Assembly: GCF_014058705.1 (NCBI RefSeq)
Contig: NZ_CP059692.1
Coordinates: forward strand, 749,001 to 813,000
DNA: 64,000 nt
Source of the DNA: Aureimonas mangrovi
GTDB taxonomy: Bacteria > Pseudomonadota > Alphaproteobacteria > Rhizobiales > Rhizobiaceae
Direction: 5' to 3'
The notes beneath the pieces were generated by a model. The model saw nothing but the letters and a program-made list of their open reading frames with translations, did not search any database and was not told where the DNA came from. Position numbers and translations under genes: made by a program. Below are positions 1 to 7,946 of the stretch, in pieces (positions within the stretch are counted from its first letter, which is position 1; every line of letters starts with the position of its first letter).

Positions 1-1219
1 GGATCTGCCCCGGGCGGCCGGGCTTGAGATACTTTACCGCGTTCTCGACGAGGTTGGAGAAGATCTGCTCGATGGCCACGCGGTCGGAGACGATCTTCGG
101 CAGGCTGCCCTCCACGGTGATCTCGGCCCCCACCTCGTTCAGCCGATGCTGGAGCGTGTCGGTGATGCCGGCCAGCATCGCGTCCATGTCGAGCGGCTCG
201 GGCGTGATGACGCGCCGTCCCTCGCGCGAAAGCCGCAGGATGGCGTTGATCAGCCGGTCCATCTTCTGGGTGGAGGAGCGGATGAAGCCGATCGCCTCCG
301 GCAGGTCCTCCTTCGCCGCGTAGCGTGCCTCGGGCGTCACGAGGTCCGGCGCTTCGGTCTCGGCCTTGTCGATCAGCGCCGACAGTTCGCCCGTCGCCGC
401 CTCGAGTTCGGCGGTGAAGCCCATCACGTTGACAAGCGGCGAACGAAGGTCGTGGCTGACGATGTAGGCGAAGCGCTGGATTTCGTCGTTGGCGCGCTGA
501 AGGTCGGCGGTGCGCACGGCGACGGCGCCCTCGAGCATCTCGTTGAGCCCCGCGAGCGTGGTGCGCGAGCGCTCGAGAGCGGCGAGGTTGCGGCGGATGA
601 CGTAGATCGTGCCGGCGGCCATGACCAGAAGCAGGATGCCCGCAACGCCGAGGATGATGTAGGCGAGCGCCAGCGTCCGCTCACGCTCGATCACACGCTC
701 GGCCAGAAGCCCCTGCTCACGCTCGACCATCTCGGAGATCACGCTGCGGATTTCCATGATGATCGCGACGCTGTTGTCCCCGTTAAAGAGGGTGCGCGGA
801 TCGAGTTGTGGGTCGGCGCGCAGCCGCTCCAGCGTCGTGCGGGCATTTGCGTTGTGCGCCTCGTCGAGCGCGCGCAATCGATCCAGAGCTGCTCTTTGCG
901 AGGGATTGTCGGCGGTCAGCGCACCCAGCGCCTCGAGGATGGTCGCCTTGCGCTGGATCAACCTGTCGATGATGCCGGCATAGCTCTCGTCACTCGACAG
1001 GAGAAAGCCGCGCCGCGCCGTCGCCACGCGCTCGGCGGCGGTCTCGAACTCGCCCAGCGCCTTCTCGACCTCGTAGGTGTGGGCAACCAGATTGCCGCGC
1101 TGCTGCGTCTCGAGAAGCGCGACCGCGCCGGCAATCCCCACAACGACGAGAGCGGCGAAGCCGAAGACGATAGCGCCGACGACGGATCGGCCGAACGGCT
1201 TTGCGGAAGGCTTGATCAA
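1..1219 (-). CDS. Membrane sensor histidine kinase, C-terminus cut by window start
   Basis: Read on the minus strand this is an open frame with no stop before the window edge. It has a transmembrane segment near residues 12-34, an extracytoplasmic helical region resembling CHASE3 (about 35-180), a second transmembrane segment near 181-206, a linker, and a HisKA dimerisation box with SHDLRSP (phospho-acceptor His near residue 256). The start of the ATPase domain follows, with an N-box like IFSNLVENAVKY. The rest of the HATPase domain lies beyond position 1. The start is uncertain: I chose a TTG at 1219 because the first helix follows it directly, but an in-frame GTG at 1339 is possible. The ligand and partner regulator are not visible. 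Confidence 0.8.
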   Translation of the reverse strand, partial: MIKPSAKPFGRSVVGAIVFGFAALVVVGIAGAVALLETQQRGNLVAHTYEVEKALGEFETAAERVATARRGFLLSSDESYAGIIDRLIQRKATILEALGALTADNPSQRAALDRLRALDEAHNANARTTLERLRADPQLDPRTLFNGDNSVAIIMEIRSVISEMVEREQGLLAERVIERERTLALAYIILGVAGILLLVMAAGTIYVIRRNLAALERSRTTLAGLNEMLEGAVAVRTADLQRANDEIQRFAYIVSHDLRSPLVNVMGFTAELEAATGELSALIDKAETEAPDLVTPEARYAAKEDLPEAIGFIRSSTQKMDRLINAILRLSREGRRVITPEPLDMDAMLAGITDTLQHRLNEVGAEITVEGSLPKIVSDRVAIEQIFSNLVENAVKYLKPGRPGQI

Positions 1220-1399
1220 GGCTGCGATTGACCCGTTGAACGCGAAACCCTGCCATAGCGGCCGCGCGGTGTGCGCGCCAGCCCTCTCGTCACCTTCGCG
1301 CGAAGTGGAGCACGGGCGGGGCAGGTGACTTGACGGCACCCATGCTTTGCGGGTGAGTGGGCGCCGGGCGGAGCGCCAAGGGAGAGACGACGGAAGACG

Positions 1400-1984
1400 A
1401 TGCTGCAGGGCCTCTACGACTGGACCTTGAAGATGTCCCAGCATCGAAATGCCGAGCGCTCGCTGGCGGCGATGTGCTTTGCGGAAAGCTCCTTCCTGCC
1501 GGCCATGCCGGAGGTGATGCTCCTGCCGATGATCCTGGCGGATCGCACGCGCGCCTGGCGCCTCGCATTCGTCTGCACGCTCTGGTCCGTGCTCGGTGGC
1601 ATCCTCGGCTACTTCATCGGTGTCTTCCTGTTCGAGAGCGTCGGCGAGCCGCTGCTCGCCTTCTACCGGATGACCGGCAGCTTCGAACGCATCGCCGAGG
1701 ACTACAACGATCTCGGCTGGCTCATGGTGCTGATCGGCGGCGGCATCACGCCGGTGCCCTACAAGGTCATCACCATCCTGTCGGGCGTCACGCGGCTCGA
1801 CTTCGCGGTCTTCGTCGGCATGAGCGTCGTCGCGCGATCGATCCGCTTCTACATCCCTTGCGCGCTCCTGTATTATTTCGGCCCGCAGGCGAAGGTCTTC
1901 CTGGAGAAGCGCATGTCGCTCGTCTTCTGGAGCTCGCTGGCGCTGATCGTCGGCGGCACGCTCCTTGCCGGATACATTCTGTAG
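1400..1984 (+). CDS. YqaA/DedA-like (VTT-domain) membrane protein
   Basis: 194 residues with several hydrophobic segments and the central Gly/Pro-rich stretch GGGITPVPYKVITILSG, which matches the re-entrant loop region of the SNARE-associated/VTT (DedA, YqaA) superfamily. The length fits the short YqaA subfamily. These proteins are integral inner-membrane proteins linked to membrane homeostasis or lipid flipping in studied relatives; the exact substrate here is unknown. The gene stands alone, divergent from the upstream histidine kinase and ending just before the TPP riboswitch leader. Confidence 0.8.
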   Translation: MLQGLYDWTLKMSQHRNAERSLAAMCFAESSFLPAMPEVMLLPMILADRTRAWRLAFVCTLWSVLGGILGYFIGVFLFESVGEPLLAFYRMTGSFERIAEDYNDLGWLMVLIGGGITPVPYKVITILSGVTRLDFAVFVGMSVVARSIRFYIPCALLYYFGPQAKVFLEKRMSLVFWSSLALIVGGTLLAGYIL

Positions 1985-1993
1985 AGGCTCCCG

Positions 1994-2022
1994 TTGACAT
2001 GGGCGCGCGCCGCGATCATCTT
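1994..2022 (+). promoter_or_regulatory. Candidate sigma-70 promoter of the thi operon
   Basis: A perfect -35 hexamer TTGACA (1994-1999) is followed after 17 bp by CATCTT (2017-2022), a 3/6 match to the -10 consensus. It lies right upstream of the TPP riboswitch aptamer and downstream of the previous gene's stop, so it is well placed to start the leader RNA. Confidence 0.5.
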
Positions 2023-2030
2023 CCCGCCCA

Positions 2031-2112
2031 TCCGAGGGGTGCGCCCTATACGCGCTGAGATGGCGACATCGCCGAACCCTTGAACCTGATCCGGGTCATG
2101 CCGGCGTAGGGA
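2031..2112 (+). promoter_or_regulatory. TPP (THI-box) riboswitch
   Basis: The segment has the ordered conserved blocks of the thiamin pyrophosphate aptamer: CCGAGGGGTGCGC, CGCTGAGATGG, then ACCCTTGAACCTGATCCGG and GTCATGCCGGCGTAGGGA. It ends about 8 bp before the TTG start of the first thi gene, so control of translation initiation is likely; no poly-T intrinsic terminator is seen after it. High TPP should lower expression of the downstream salvage and transport genes. Confidence 0.95.
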
Positions 2113-2119
2113 CGGGACA

Positions 2120-2941
2120 TTGGTCGAAGTCGCATCTTCAAGCCGGGGCGGCTTTGCGCGCCCCCCATCCGCGAGTTGCCGCAGGAGCGGGGCTGCTCGC
2201 GCCGGGCTGAACTTTCTCGCCGGCTTCGCCACGATCCTCGCCATCTGGCAGTTCAGTATCTGGCTGATCGCGCCGCCGCATTTCATCCTGCCAGCGCCTG
2301 CCGCAGTCATCGAGGTGTTCGCGCAGCGCTCCGACTTCCTCCTGCGGCACGGGCTCGTCACGCTCGCCGAGATCGGCCTCGGCCTCCTCTTCGGCTCGCT
2401 TGCGGGCATCCTCGTCGCGTTGTCGGTCGCCTCGATCCCCGGTGTGCGCCAACTCGTCTGGCCAGCGGTGCTGGTGATCCAGGCGCTGCCGGTCTTCGCA
2501 GTGGCGCCGATCCTCGTCCTGTGGTTCGGCTTCGGCATGGCCTCGAAGGTGGTGATGGCCGCGCTCATCATCTTCTTCCCGGTTGCCTCCGCTTTCGCGG
2601 ACGGCCTGCGCCGCACCGAGAGCGATGTCCTGGAATCGGCCGCGCTGCTCGGCGCCGGTCGCTGGCAGACGCTCGCACTTATCCGCATTCCCCTGGCGCT
2701 GCCGGGCCTCGTCTCGGGCCTTCGCGTCGCTGCCCCTCTTGCCCCGCTCGGCGCCGTGATCGGCGAATGGGTGGGCGCCTCGGCCGGGCTCGGCTTCATC
2801 ATGCTGCAGGCGAATGCCCGCATGCAGACCGACATCCTCTTCGCCGTTCTCGTCATTCTTGCCGCGCTGACGCTGGCGCTGCGCTTTGCCGTGGACGAAC
2901 TCGCCGCGATCCTCGTGCCCTGGGCGCGCGAGGCCGAATGA
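2120..2941 (+). CDS. thiX: ABC transporter permease for thiamine precursor (ThiX-like)
   Basis: 273 residues, multi-spanning permease of the SsuC/TauC/ThiX type, with the EAA-like cytoplasmic loop ESAALLGAGRWQTLALIRIPLALPG near residues 170-195 that docks the ATPase. It is the first gene after the TPP riboswitch and overlaps the binding-protein gene by 4 bp. The start is a TTG at 2120 right behind the aptamer. It probably moves a pyrimidine precursor such as HMP or formyl-aminopyrimidine with the next gene product. No ATPase gene of this system is present in the operon. The assignment rests on family features plus riboswitch context. Confidence 0.82.
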   Translation: MVEVASSSRGGFARPPSASCRRSGAARAGLNFLAGFATILAIWQFSIWLIAPPHFILPAPAAVIEVFAQRSDFLLRHGLVTLAEIGLGLLFGSLAGILVALSVASIPGVRQLVWPAVLVIQALPVFAVAPILVLWFGFGMASKVVMAALIIFFPVASAFADGLRRTESDVLESAALLGAGRWQTLALIRIPLALPGLVSGLRVAAPLAPLGAVIGEWVGASAGLGFIMLQANARMQTDILFAVLVILAALTLALRFAVDELAAILVPWAREAE

Positions 2942-3924
2942 CCGCAAGGACCTCGATCATGTCGCTGAACCGCCTCCTCCTCGTCGCCGGCGCGCTCGCC
3001 GGCCTCGTCGCCGCGCCCGCGCGTGCGCAGGAGCCGGCCGCTCCCGAGCCGGCCTCGCTGACGGTGCTCCTGGAATGGTTCGTGAACCCCGACCACGCGC
3101 CGCTCGTGATCGCCGAGGAACTCGGCTATTTCGAAGAGGCTGGGCTCGACGTCTCGCTGATCGCGCCGTCCGACCCGTCTGCGCCGCCGCGCCTCCTGGC
3201 GGCGGGCCAGGCCGACATGGCGATCCATTACCAGACGACGCTCTATCTCGATCACGCTGCCGGGCTGCCGCTGAAGCGCTTCGGCACGCTGGTGGAGACG
3301 CCGCTCAACATGATCATGGTGCGCGCAGACGGGCCGGTCGAGACGCTGGCGGACCTGCGCGGCAAACGCATCGGCTATTCCGTCTCGGGCTTCGAGGAGG
3401 TGATGGTGAGCACCATGCTCGCCTCGCAGGGGCTGGAGCCCGACGACATCGAGTTCATCAACGTCAATTTCGCGCTCTCGACCTCGCTCCTGTCGGGACA
3501 GGTGGATGCGGTGGCCGGCGCCTACCGCAATTTCGAGATGACGCAGATCCGCCTCGCGGGAGGGGAGGGGCGCGGCTTCTTTCCTGAAGAGAACGGCGTG
3601 CCGCCCTATGACGAACTGATCTACGTGACGCGCGACGACCTCATCAACGATCCCCGCCTGCCGCGCTTCCTCGACGCGGTGGAGAAGGCGACGCTTTATC
3701 TGACCAACCATCCGCAGGAGGCGTGGGAAGCCTACGCTAGCGCCTATCCGGATCTCGACGACGAGCTGAACCGGCAGGCCTTCACCGACACGCTGCCGCG
3801 CCTCGCCAAGCGACCGGGCGCGCTGGACACGCGCCGCTACGAGCGCTTCGGCCAGTTCCTCGAGGACGCGGGGCTTCTCGACACGGCGCCGGCGGTCGGG
3901 GAGATCGCGGTGGAGCTGCGATGA
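2938..3924 (+). CDS. thiY: NMT1/THI5-like substrate-binding protein (ThiY-like)
   Basis: 328 residues from the ATG at 2938, which overlaps the permease stop as ATGA; an alternative ATG at 2959 begins a compact signal peptide (MSLNRLLLVAGALAGLVAAP, then ARA). The mature part opens with LTVLLEWFVNPDHAPLVIAEELGYF, the hallmark start of NMT1/THI5-like periplasmic proteins that bind HMP-type pyrimidines. Later blocks such as LRGKRIGYSVSGFEEVM and a domain-crossing region fit the periplasmic-binding fold. It should deliver precursor to the permease encoded just upstream. The gene overlaps thiM by 4 bp. Confidence 0.85.
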   Translation: MTARTSIMSLNRLLLVAGALAGLVAAPARAQEPAAPEPASLTVLLEWFVNPDHAPLVIAEELGYFEEAGLDVSLIAPSDPSAPPRLLAAGQADMAIHYQTTLYLDHAAGLPLKRFGTLVETPLNMIMVRADGPVETLADLRGKRIGYSVSGFEEVMVSTMLASQGLEPDDIEFINVNFALSTSLLSGQVDAVAGAYRNFEMTQIRLAGGEGRGFFPEENGVPPYDELIYVTRDDLINDPRLPRFLDAVEKATLYLTNHPQEAWEAYASAYPDLDDELNRQAFTDTLPRLAKRPGALDTRRYERFGQFLEDAGLLDTAPAVGEIAVELR

Positions 3925-4649
3925 TCGATCTTCCGATCCGGGCCGGCGCGCTCCTGACGGCCTTGCGCGAGAGACGTCCGCGCGTCCACTGCCTGACGAA
4001 CTCGGTTGTGCAGAAGTTCACGGCCGACGGGCTCTCCGCGCTCGGCGCGGTGCCCTCGATGACGCAGAGCCTCGACGAGGTGGCCGACTTCGCTGTGAGC
4101 GCCGATGCGCTTCTCGTCAATCTCGGCACGCTTGATCCCGCGCGCCGCGACGCGATCGACATCGCGCTCGACGCCTTCGAGGCGACGAGCCGGCCCTGGA
4201 CGCTCGATCCGGTCCATTGCGACCTCTCGCCGCTTCGCCTCTCTTACGCGCAGGCCCTTCTGGCGCGCGGCCCGGCCGTGGTGCGCGGCAATGCCGCCGA
4301 GATGGCGGTGATCGGCACGGCGCCGGCCGGCACGGTGGCGGTGCGCACCGGCGCGATCGACGCGCTGCGCGTCGGCGGGCGCGGCGTCGATGTCGAGAAC
4401 GGTCACGCGATGATGGCGCGCGTCACTGGAACGGGATGCCTCGCCGGCGCGCTCGTCGCGAGCTTTCTCGCCGTCGGACGGGACCGTCTGGAAGCGTCAG
4501 CTTCCGCGCTCCTGTTCCTCGGGGTCTGCGCCGAGGTCGCCGCCGAGGAGACGAAGGGGGCCGGCTCCTTCGCGGCAGCTCTCCTCGACGCCATCCATCT
4601 TGTCGGCCCCGCCGACCTCGAGGAACGGGGGAGGGCACGCGATGCCTGA
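3921..4649 (+). CDS. thiM: Hydroxyethylthiazole kinase
   Basis: 242 residues, somewhat short for ThiM (commonly about 260-270). Family features are the N-terminal VHCLTNSVVQKFTADGLSALGAVPSM, the central LDPV and RGNAAEM blocks, and the C-terminal GTGCLAGALVASF anion-hole/ATP-site motif. It phosphorylates 4-methyl-5-(2-hydroxyethyl)thiazole so that it can be joined to HMP-PP by ThiE. It overlaps the binding-protein gene by 4 bp and thiE by 8 bp, so translation is probably coupled. The missing length appears to be spread around the region after RGNAAEM; all key motifs remain. Confidence 0.93.
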   Translation: MIDLPIRAGALLTALRERRPRVHCLTNSVVQKFTADGLSALGAVPSMTQSLDEVADFAVSADALLVNLGTLDPARRDAIDIALDAFEATSRPWTLDPVHCDLSPLRLSYAQALLARGPAVVRGNAAEMAVIGTAPAGTVAVRTGAIDALRVGGRGVDVENGHAMMARVTGTGCLAGALVASFLAVGRDRLEASASALLFLGVCAEVAAEETKGAGSFAAALLDAIHLVGPADLEERGRARDA

Positions 4650-5307
4650 CGTCGACTATCGGCTGAACGCCATCGTGGATGCCGGCTCGCTGCCGGGCGC
4701 CGATCTCGCCGCGCTGGCGCGGGCGGCGGCCAGGGGCGGGGCAACGCTGATCCAGTATCGAGACAAGGAGGGCTCGACGCGCGCGATGGTGGAGACGGCG
4801 CGCTCGATCCGCGTGGCGCTCGCCGGCACCGGCGTGCCCTTCGTCGTCAACGACCGCGTGGACGTCGCGCTCGCGGCCGGTGCGGACGGGGTGCATCTCG
4901 GCCGCGACGACATGGAGGCGGCGAGCGCGCGCAGCCTCCTCGGGCGTGGCGGGATCATCGGCGCGACGGTGAAGAACGAAGAGGAGGCGCGCGTGGCTTG
5001 CGGCGCGCCGATCGACTACGCGTGCATCGGCGGGGTCTTCCAGACGCTGTCGAAGGACAACCCGGACCCGCCGGTCGGGCTCGACGGGCTCCGTGCGCTG
5101 CGCCGGCTGATCCGCGCGACGCGGCCGATGCTGCCCGTCGGTGCCATCGCGGGCGTCGATCTTTCACGCATCCGCCCCGTGATCGAAGCGGGCGCGGACG
5201 GCGTGGCGGCGATCTCGGCGATCTTCCGCTCCGGCAACCCGGAGGCGGCGGCCGCGGCCTTCCGCGACGCGGTGGACGGTGCCCTGAAATCGAGGTCGAA
5301 CACATGA
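4642..5307 (+). CDS. thiE: Thiamine-phosphate synthase
   Basis: 221 residues from ATG 4642. TIM-barrel ThiE features are IQYRDKE (usual QLRxK), PFVVNDRVDVALAAGADGVHLGRDD, and the phosphate-site region YACIGGVFQTLSKDN followed by VGAIAGVDLSRIRPVIEAGADGVAAISAI. It condenses HMP-PP with thiazole phosphate to thiamine phosphate. An in-frame ATG at 4600 exists but would overlap thiM by 50 bp and adds a non-conserved leader, so it is not preferred. It is coupled by ATGA overlap to thiD. Confidence 0.95.
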   Translation: MPDVDYRLNAIVDAGSLPGADLAALARAAARGGATLIQYRDKEGSTRAMVETARSIRVALAGTGVPFVVNDRVDVALAAGADGVHLGRDDMEAASARSLLGRGGIIGATVKNEEEARVACGAPIDYACIGGVFQTLSKDNPDPPVGLDGLRALRRLIRATRPMLPVGAIAGVDLSRIRPVIEAGADGVAAISAIFRSGNPEAAAAAFRDAVDGALKSRSNT

Positions 5308-6116
5308 CGACCCCCATCGCACTGACCATTGCCGGCTCGGACTCGGGCGGCGGCGCCGGCATCCAGGCCGACATCAAAACCTTCTCGGCCCTTGGCGTCT
5401 TCGGCGCGAGCGTCCTTACGGCCATCACCGCGCAGAACACGCATGGCGTCACCGATGTCGAGGTGCTCTCGCCGAAGATCGTTGGCGCGCAGATCGACGC
5501 CGTGATGAACGATCTTGCGGTCGGCGCTATCAAGATCGGCATGGCGGCGAGCGCGCCGGTGATCGAGACGATTGCTGGGCGTCTCACCTCCGTCCGCCAG
5601 CCGGTCGTCCTCGACCCGGTGATGGTGGCGACGGCCGGTGACCGCCTGCTCGCCGAGGACGCCGTCGCGGCCCTTCGGGAGGGCCTCGTGCCGCTCGCCG
5701 CGCTGGTGACGCCGAACCTGCCCGAGGCGGCGCTCCTCTCCGGCCTGCCGATGGCGCAGGACGAGACGGCGATGGCACGGCAGGCCGAGGCGATGATGAA
5801 GGCCGGAGCGCGTGCCGTCCTCGTCAAGGGCGGGCATCTGACGGGCGCGGAAAGCGTCGACCTCCTGTTCGACGGAGAGACGATGCACAGGCTTTCGGCA
5901 CAGCGCGTCGCCACCCGCCATGACCATGGCACCGGCTGCACGCTTTCGGCCGCCATCGCGGCGCAACTCGCCAAGGGCGATACGCTGCAGGACGCCGTCT
6001 CGGCGGCGAAGGATTATCTCACGCGCGCGCTCGCCCATGCCGACGAACTGACGATCGGCTCCGGGCGCGGCCCGGTCCACCACTTTCACCGCTGGTGGCC
6101 GGTCGGGCAGGGATGA
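5304..6116 (+). CDS. thiD: Hydroxymethylpyrimidine/phosphomethylpyrimidine kinase
   Basis: 270 residues of the ribokinase-like ThiD family: ALTIAGSDSGGGAGIQADIKTF at the N-terminus, TAITAQNTHGV, LDPVMVATAGDRLL, TPNLPEAALL, and the catalytic HDHGTGCTLSAAIAA anion hole. It makes HMP-P and HMP-PP, the pyrimidine partner for ThiE. With thiM and thiE it forms a complete salvage set; thiC and thiG are not in the window. The stop overlaps the start of the TRAP permease gene (ATGA), so that transporter is translated from the same message. Confidence 0.96.
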   Translation: MTTPIALTIAGSDSGGGAGIQADIKTFSALGVFGASVLTAITAQNTHGVTDVEVLSPKIVGAQIDAVMNDLAVGAIKIGMAASAPVIETIAGRLTSVRQPVVLDPVMVATAGDRLLAEDAVAALREGLVPLAALVTPNLPEAALLSGLPMAQDETAMARQAEAMMKAGARAVLVKGGHLTGAESVDLLFDGETMHRLSAQRVATRHDHGTGCTLSAAIAAQLAKGDTLQDAVSAAKDYLTRALAHADELTIGSGRGPVHHFHRWWPVGQG

Positions 6117-7927
6117 GCGAGGCGGTCGCGAAAAGACAGGGAGCGGCGCGGCATTGGGCCGATGCGCTTGAAGCGGCGTTCTCGGTGGCCGCGGGCGTCG
6201 TCCTTGCGCTGCTTCTCGCCGTCGTCGCGGCCGCGACCGGCGCGCGCTATCTCGGCGGCGCCTCGCTCTACGGCGCCGACGAACTGGCGCTCTGGCTGCA
6301 TGTCGCGCTGGTCTTCGGCGCGTTGCCGCTCGTCTCGGCCGGCGCGTTGGCGATGCGCCTCGACCTTCTGCCGTCCGTCGTGGGCGAGAGCGGCCGGCGC
6401 CTTCTCGCGATCGTCTCGGAAGGCATCGTCGTCCAGGCCTGTCTCGTCCTCCTGTTCGGTGCGGTGGGCGTCATGGGGGCGATCGGCGGCGTGTCTCCCG
6501 TCCTCGGCGTGCCGGAAAGCTGGCGGTTCGCGCCCGTCGTCCTCGGGGCGAGCGGAGCGCTGGTCCTGATGCTCCTGCGTTCAGCCGGCGAGGGCCGGCT
6601 GGTGGACGGGCTCGCCGCGCTCGCCATCGGCATCGCGCTCCACGCCTTCGCGAGTTTCGGCGTGGCCGGGATGCTGGCGCATCCGAGCGTCGCGGCGGGC
6701 GGCTTCGCCTTCGCAGCCCTCCTCGCCGGCGCGCCGCTGCCGCATGCCGTCGTCGCCGGTGCCTCGCTTGCGATCCCCTTCGGCGCGATGCTGCCGGAGA
6801 GCGCGATCGTGCAGAACGCCGTCTCGGGCATCGGCCGCTTCCTTCTCCTCGCGATCCCGTTCTTCCTTCTCGCTGGCAGCCTGATGACGGCAGGTGGGCT
6901 CGCAGAACGACTGGTGGCACTGGCGCGCAGCTTCGTCGGCCACTGGCGCGGCGGCATGGCGCAGACCGTCCTCGGCACCAACCTCCTCTTCTCCGGACTG
7001 TCCGGATCGTCGATCGCCGACGCGGCCTTCGGCGCCAAGGTCCTGGCGCCGGGCCTCGTGAAGAGCGGCTATGCGCCGGAGCGCGCCGGGGCGATCGTGG
7101 CCGCGACCGCGATCCTGCCGAACATCGTGCCGCCCTCGATCGCCTTCCTGATCCTGGCCGTGGCGACCAACCTTTCGGTCGGCGCGCTGTTCGCCGGCGG
7201 GCTCGCGGCGGGCCTCTTCCTCGCGATCGTCCTGGGCGTGACGCTGCACCTCGTCTCGCGCGGGGTGCCGGGTCTCGATCGCGCAGGGCCCGGCGCCCGA
7301 CGCGCCGCCTTCATGCGGGCGCTGCCGGTGCTGGGACTGGCGATCGTCATCGTCCTCGGCATCCGCTTCGGCTTCGTGACGACGACGGAGGCCGCTGCTC
7401 TCGCTGCCCTCTACGCGCTCGTCGTCGCCTTCGCGCTGAAGCACGGCGGCGTGCGGGACATTACTGCGACCTTCGCGCAGGCGGGACGGGAGGCGGCGTC
7501 CGTCGGGCTTCTGATCGGGGCGGCCGCGCCGCTGACCTTCCTCCTCGCGGTGGACGACCTGCCGGGGCTCGTCGCCTCCGCGCTCAGCGGGATCGGCGGA
7601 CCGCTCACGGTCCTGCTCGGGGCGAACCTGATGCTCCTCGCCGCCGGGATGGTTCTGGACATCGGCGCCGCGATCCTCCTCATGGCCCCGCTCCTCATGC
7701 CCGTCGCGGTGGCGGCGGGCATCGATCCCGTCGCCTTCGGCGTGATCCTCGTCGTCAATCTGATGATCGGCGGGCTGACGCCGCCCGTCGGCATACTCGT
7801 CTACGTCTCGGCACGGCTTTCGGGCGTCTCGCCGGCGCGCGTCTTCGTCTCCGCACTGCCGCTCATCGCGGCGCTTATCATCGCGCTGGCCGCGCTCTCG
7901 CTGGCGGTGGCCATCGCCGCATCGTGA
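6113..7927 (+). CDS. TRAP transporter fused permease (DctQ-DctM type)
   Basis: 604 residues. The N-terminal about 170 residues form a four-helix small-subunit-like part (LWLHVALVFGALPLVSAGALAMRLD), followed by a large DctM-like permease with LLAIPFFLLAGSLM, FSGLSGSSIADAAFG, LPNIVPPSIAFLILA and GGLTPPVGILVYV, all typical of TRAP large subunits. Fused QM proteins are known. It uses an ion gradient to import a ligand delivered by the periplasmic protein encoded 19 bp downstream. The ATGA overlap with thiD puts it in the TPP-riboswitch operon, which suggests a thiamine-related substrate; this is inference only. Confidence 0.92.
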   Translation: MSEAVAKRQGAARHWADALEAAFSVAAGVVLALLLAVVAAATGARYLGGASLYGADELALWLHVALVFGALPLVSAGALAMRLDLLPSVVGESGRRLLAIVSEGIVVQACLVLLFGAVGVMGAIGGVSPVLGVPESWRFAPVVLGASGALVLMLLRSAGEGRLVDGLAALAIGIALHAFASFGVAGMLAHPSVAAGGFAFAALLAGAPLPHAVVAGASLAIPFGAMLPESAIVQNAVSGIGRFLLLAIPFFLLAGSLMTAGGLAERLVALARSFVGHWRGGMAQTVLGTNLLFSGLSGSSIADAAFGAKVLAPGLVKSGYAPERAGAIVAATAILPNIVPPSIAFLILAVATNLSVGALFAGGLAAGLFLAIVLGVTLHLVSRGVPGLDRAGPGARRAAFMRALPVLGLAIVIVLGIRFGFVTTTEAAALAALYALVVAFALKHGGVRDITATFAQAGREAASVGLLIGAAAPLTFLLAVDDLPGLVASALSGIGGPLTVLLGANLMLLAAGMVLDIGAAILLMAPLLMPVAVAAGIDPVAFGVILVVNLMIGGLTPPVGILVYVSARLSGVSPARVFVSALPLIAALIIALAALSLAVAIAAS

Positions 7928-7946
7928 CAACAAGGGAGAACTCGAC

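Noticed and set aside
1290-1568. Small minus-strand genes between the histidine kinase and the DedA-like gene
   Set aside because: No ribosome-binding site or family feature; they overlap the start of the clear DedA-like gene.
2176-2937. N-terminal extension of the ThiY-like frame
   Set aside because: It lies over the permease gene in another phase; the signal peptide starts at 2938 or 2959.
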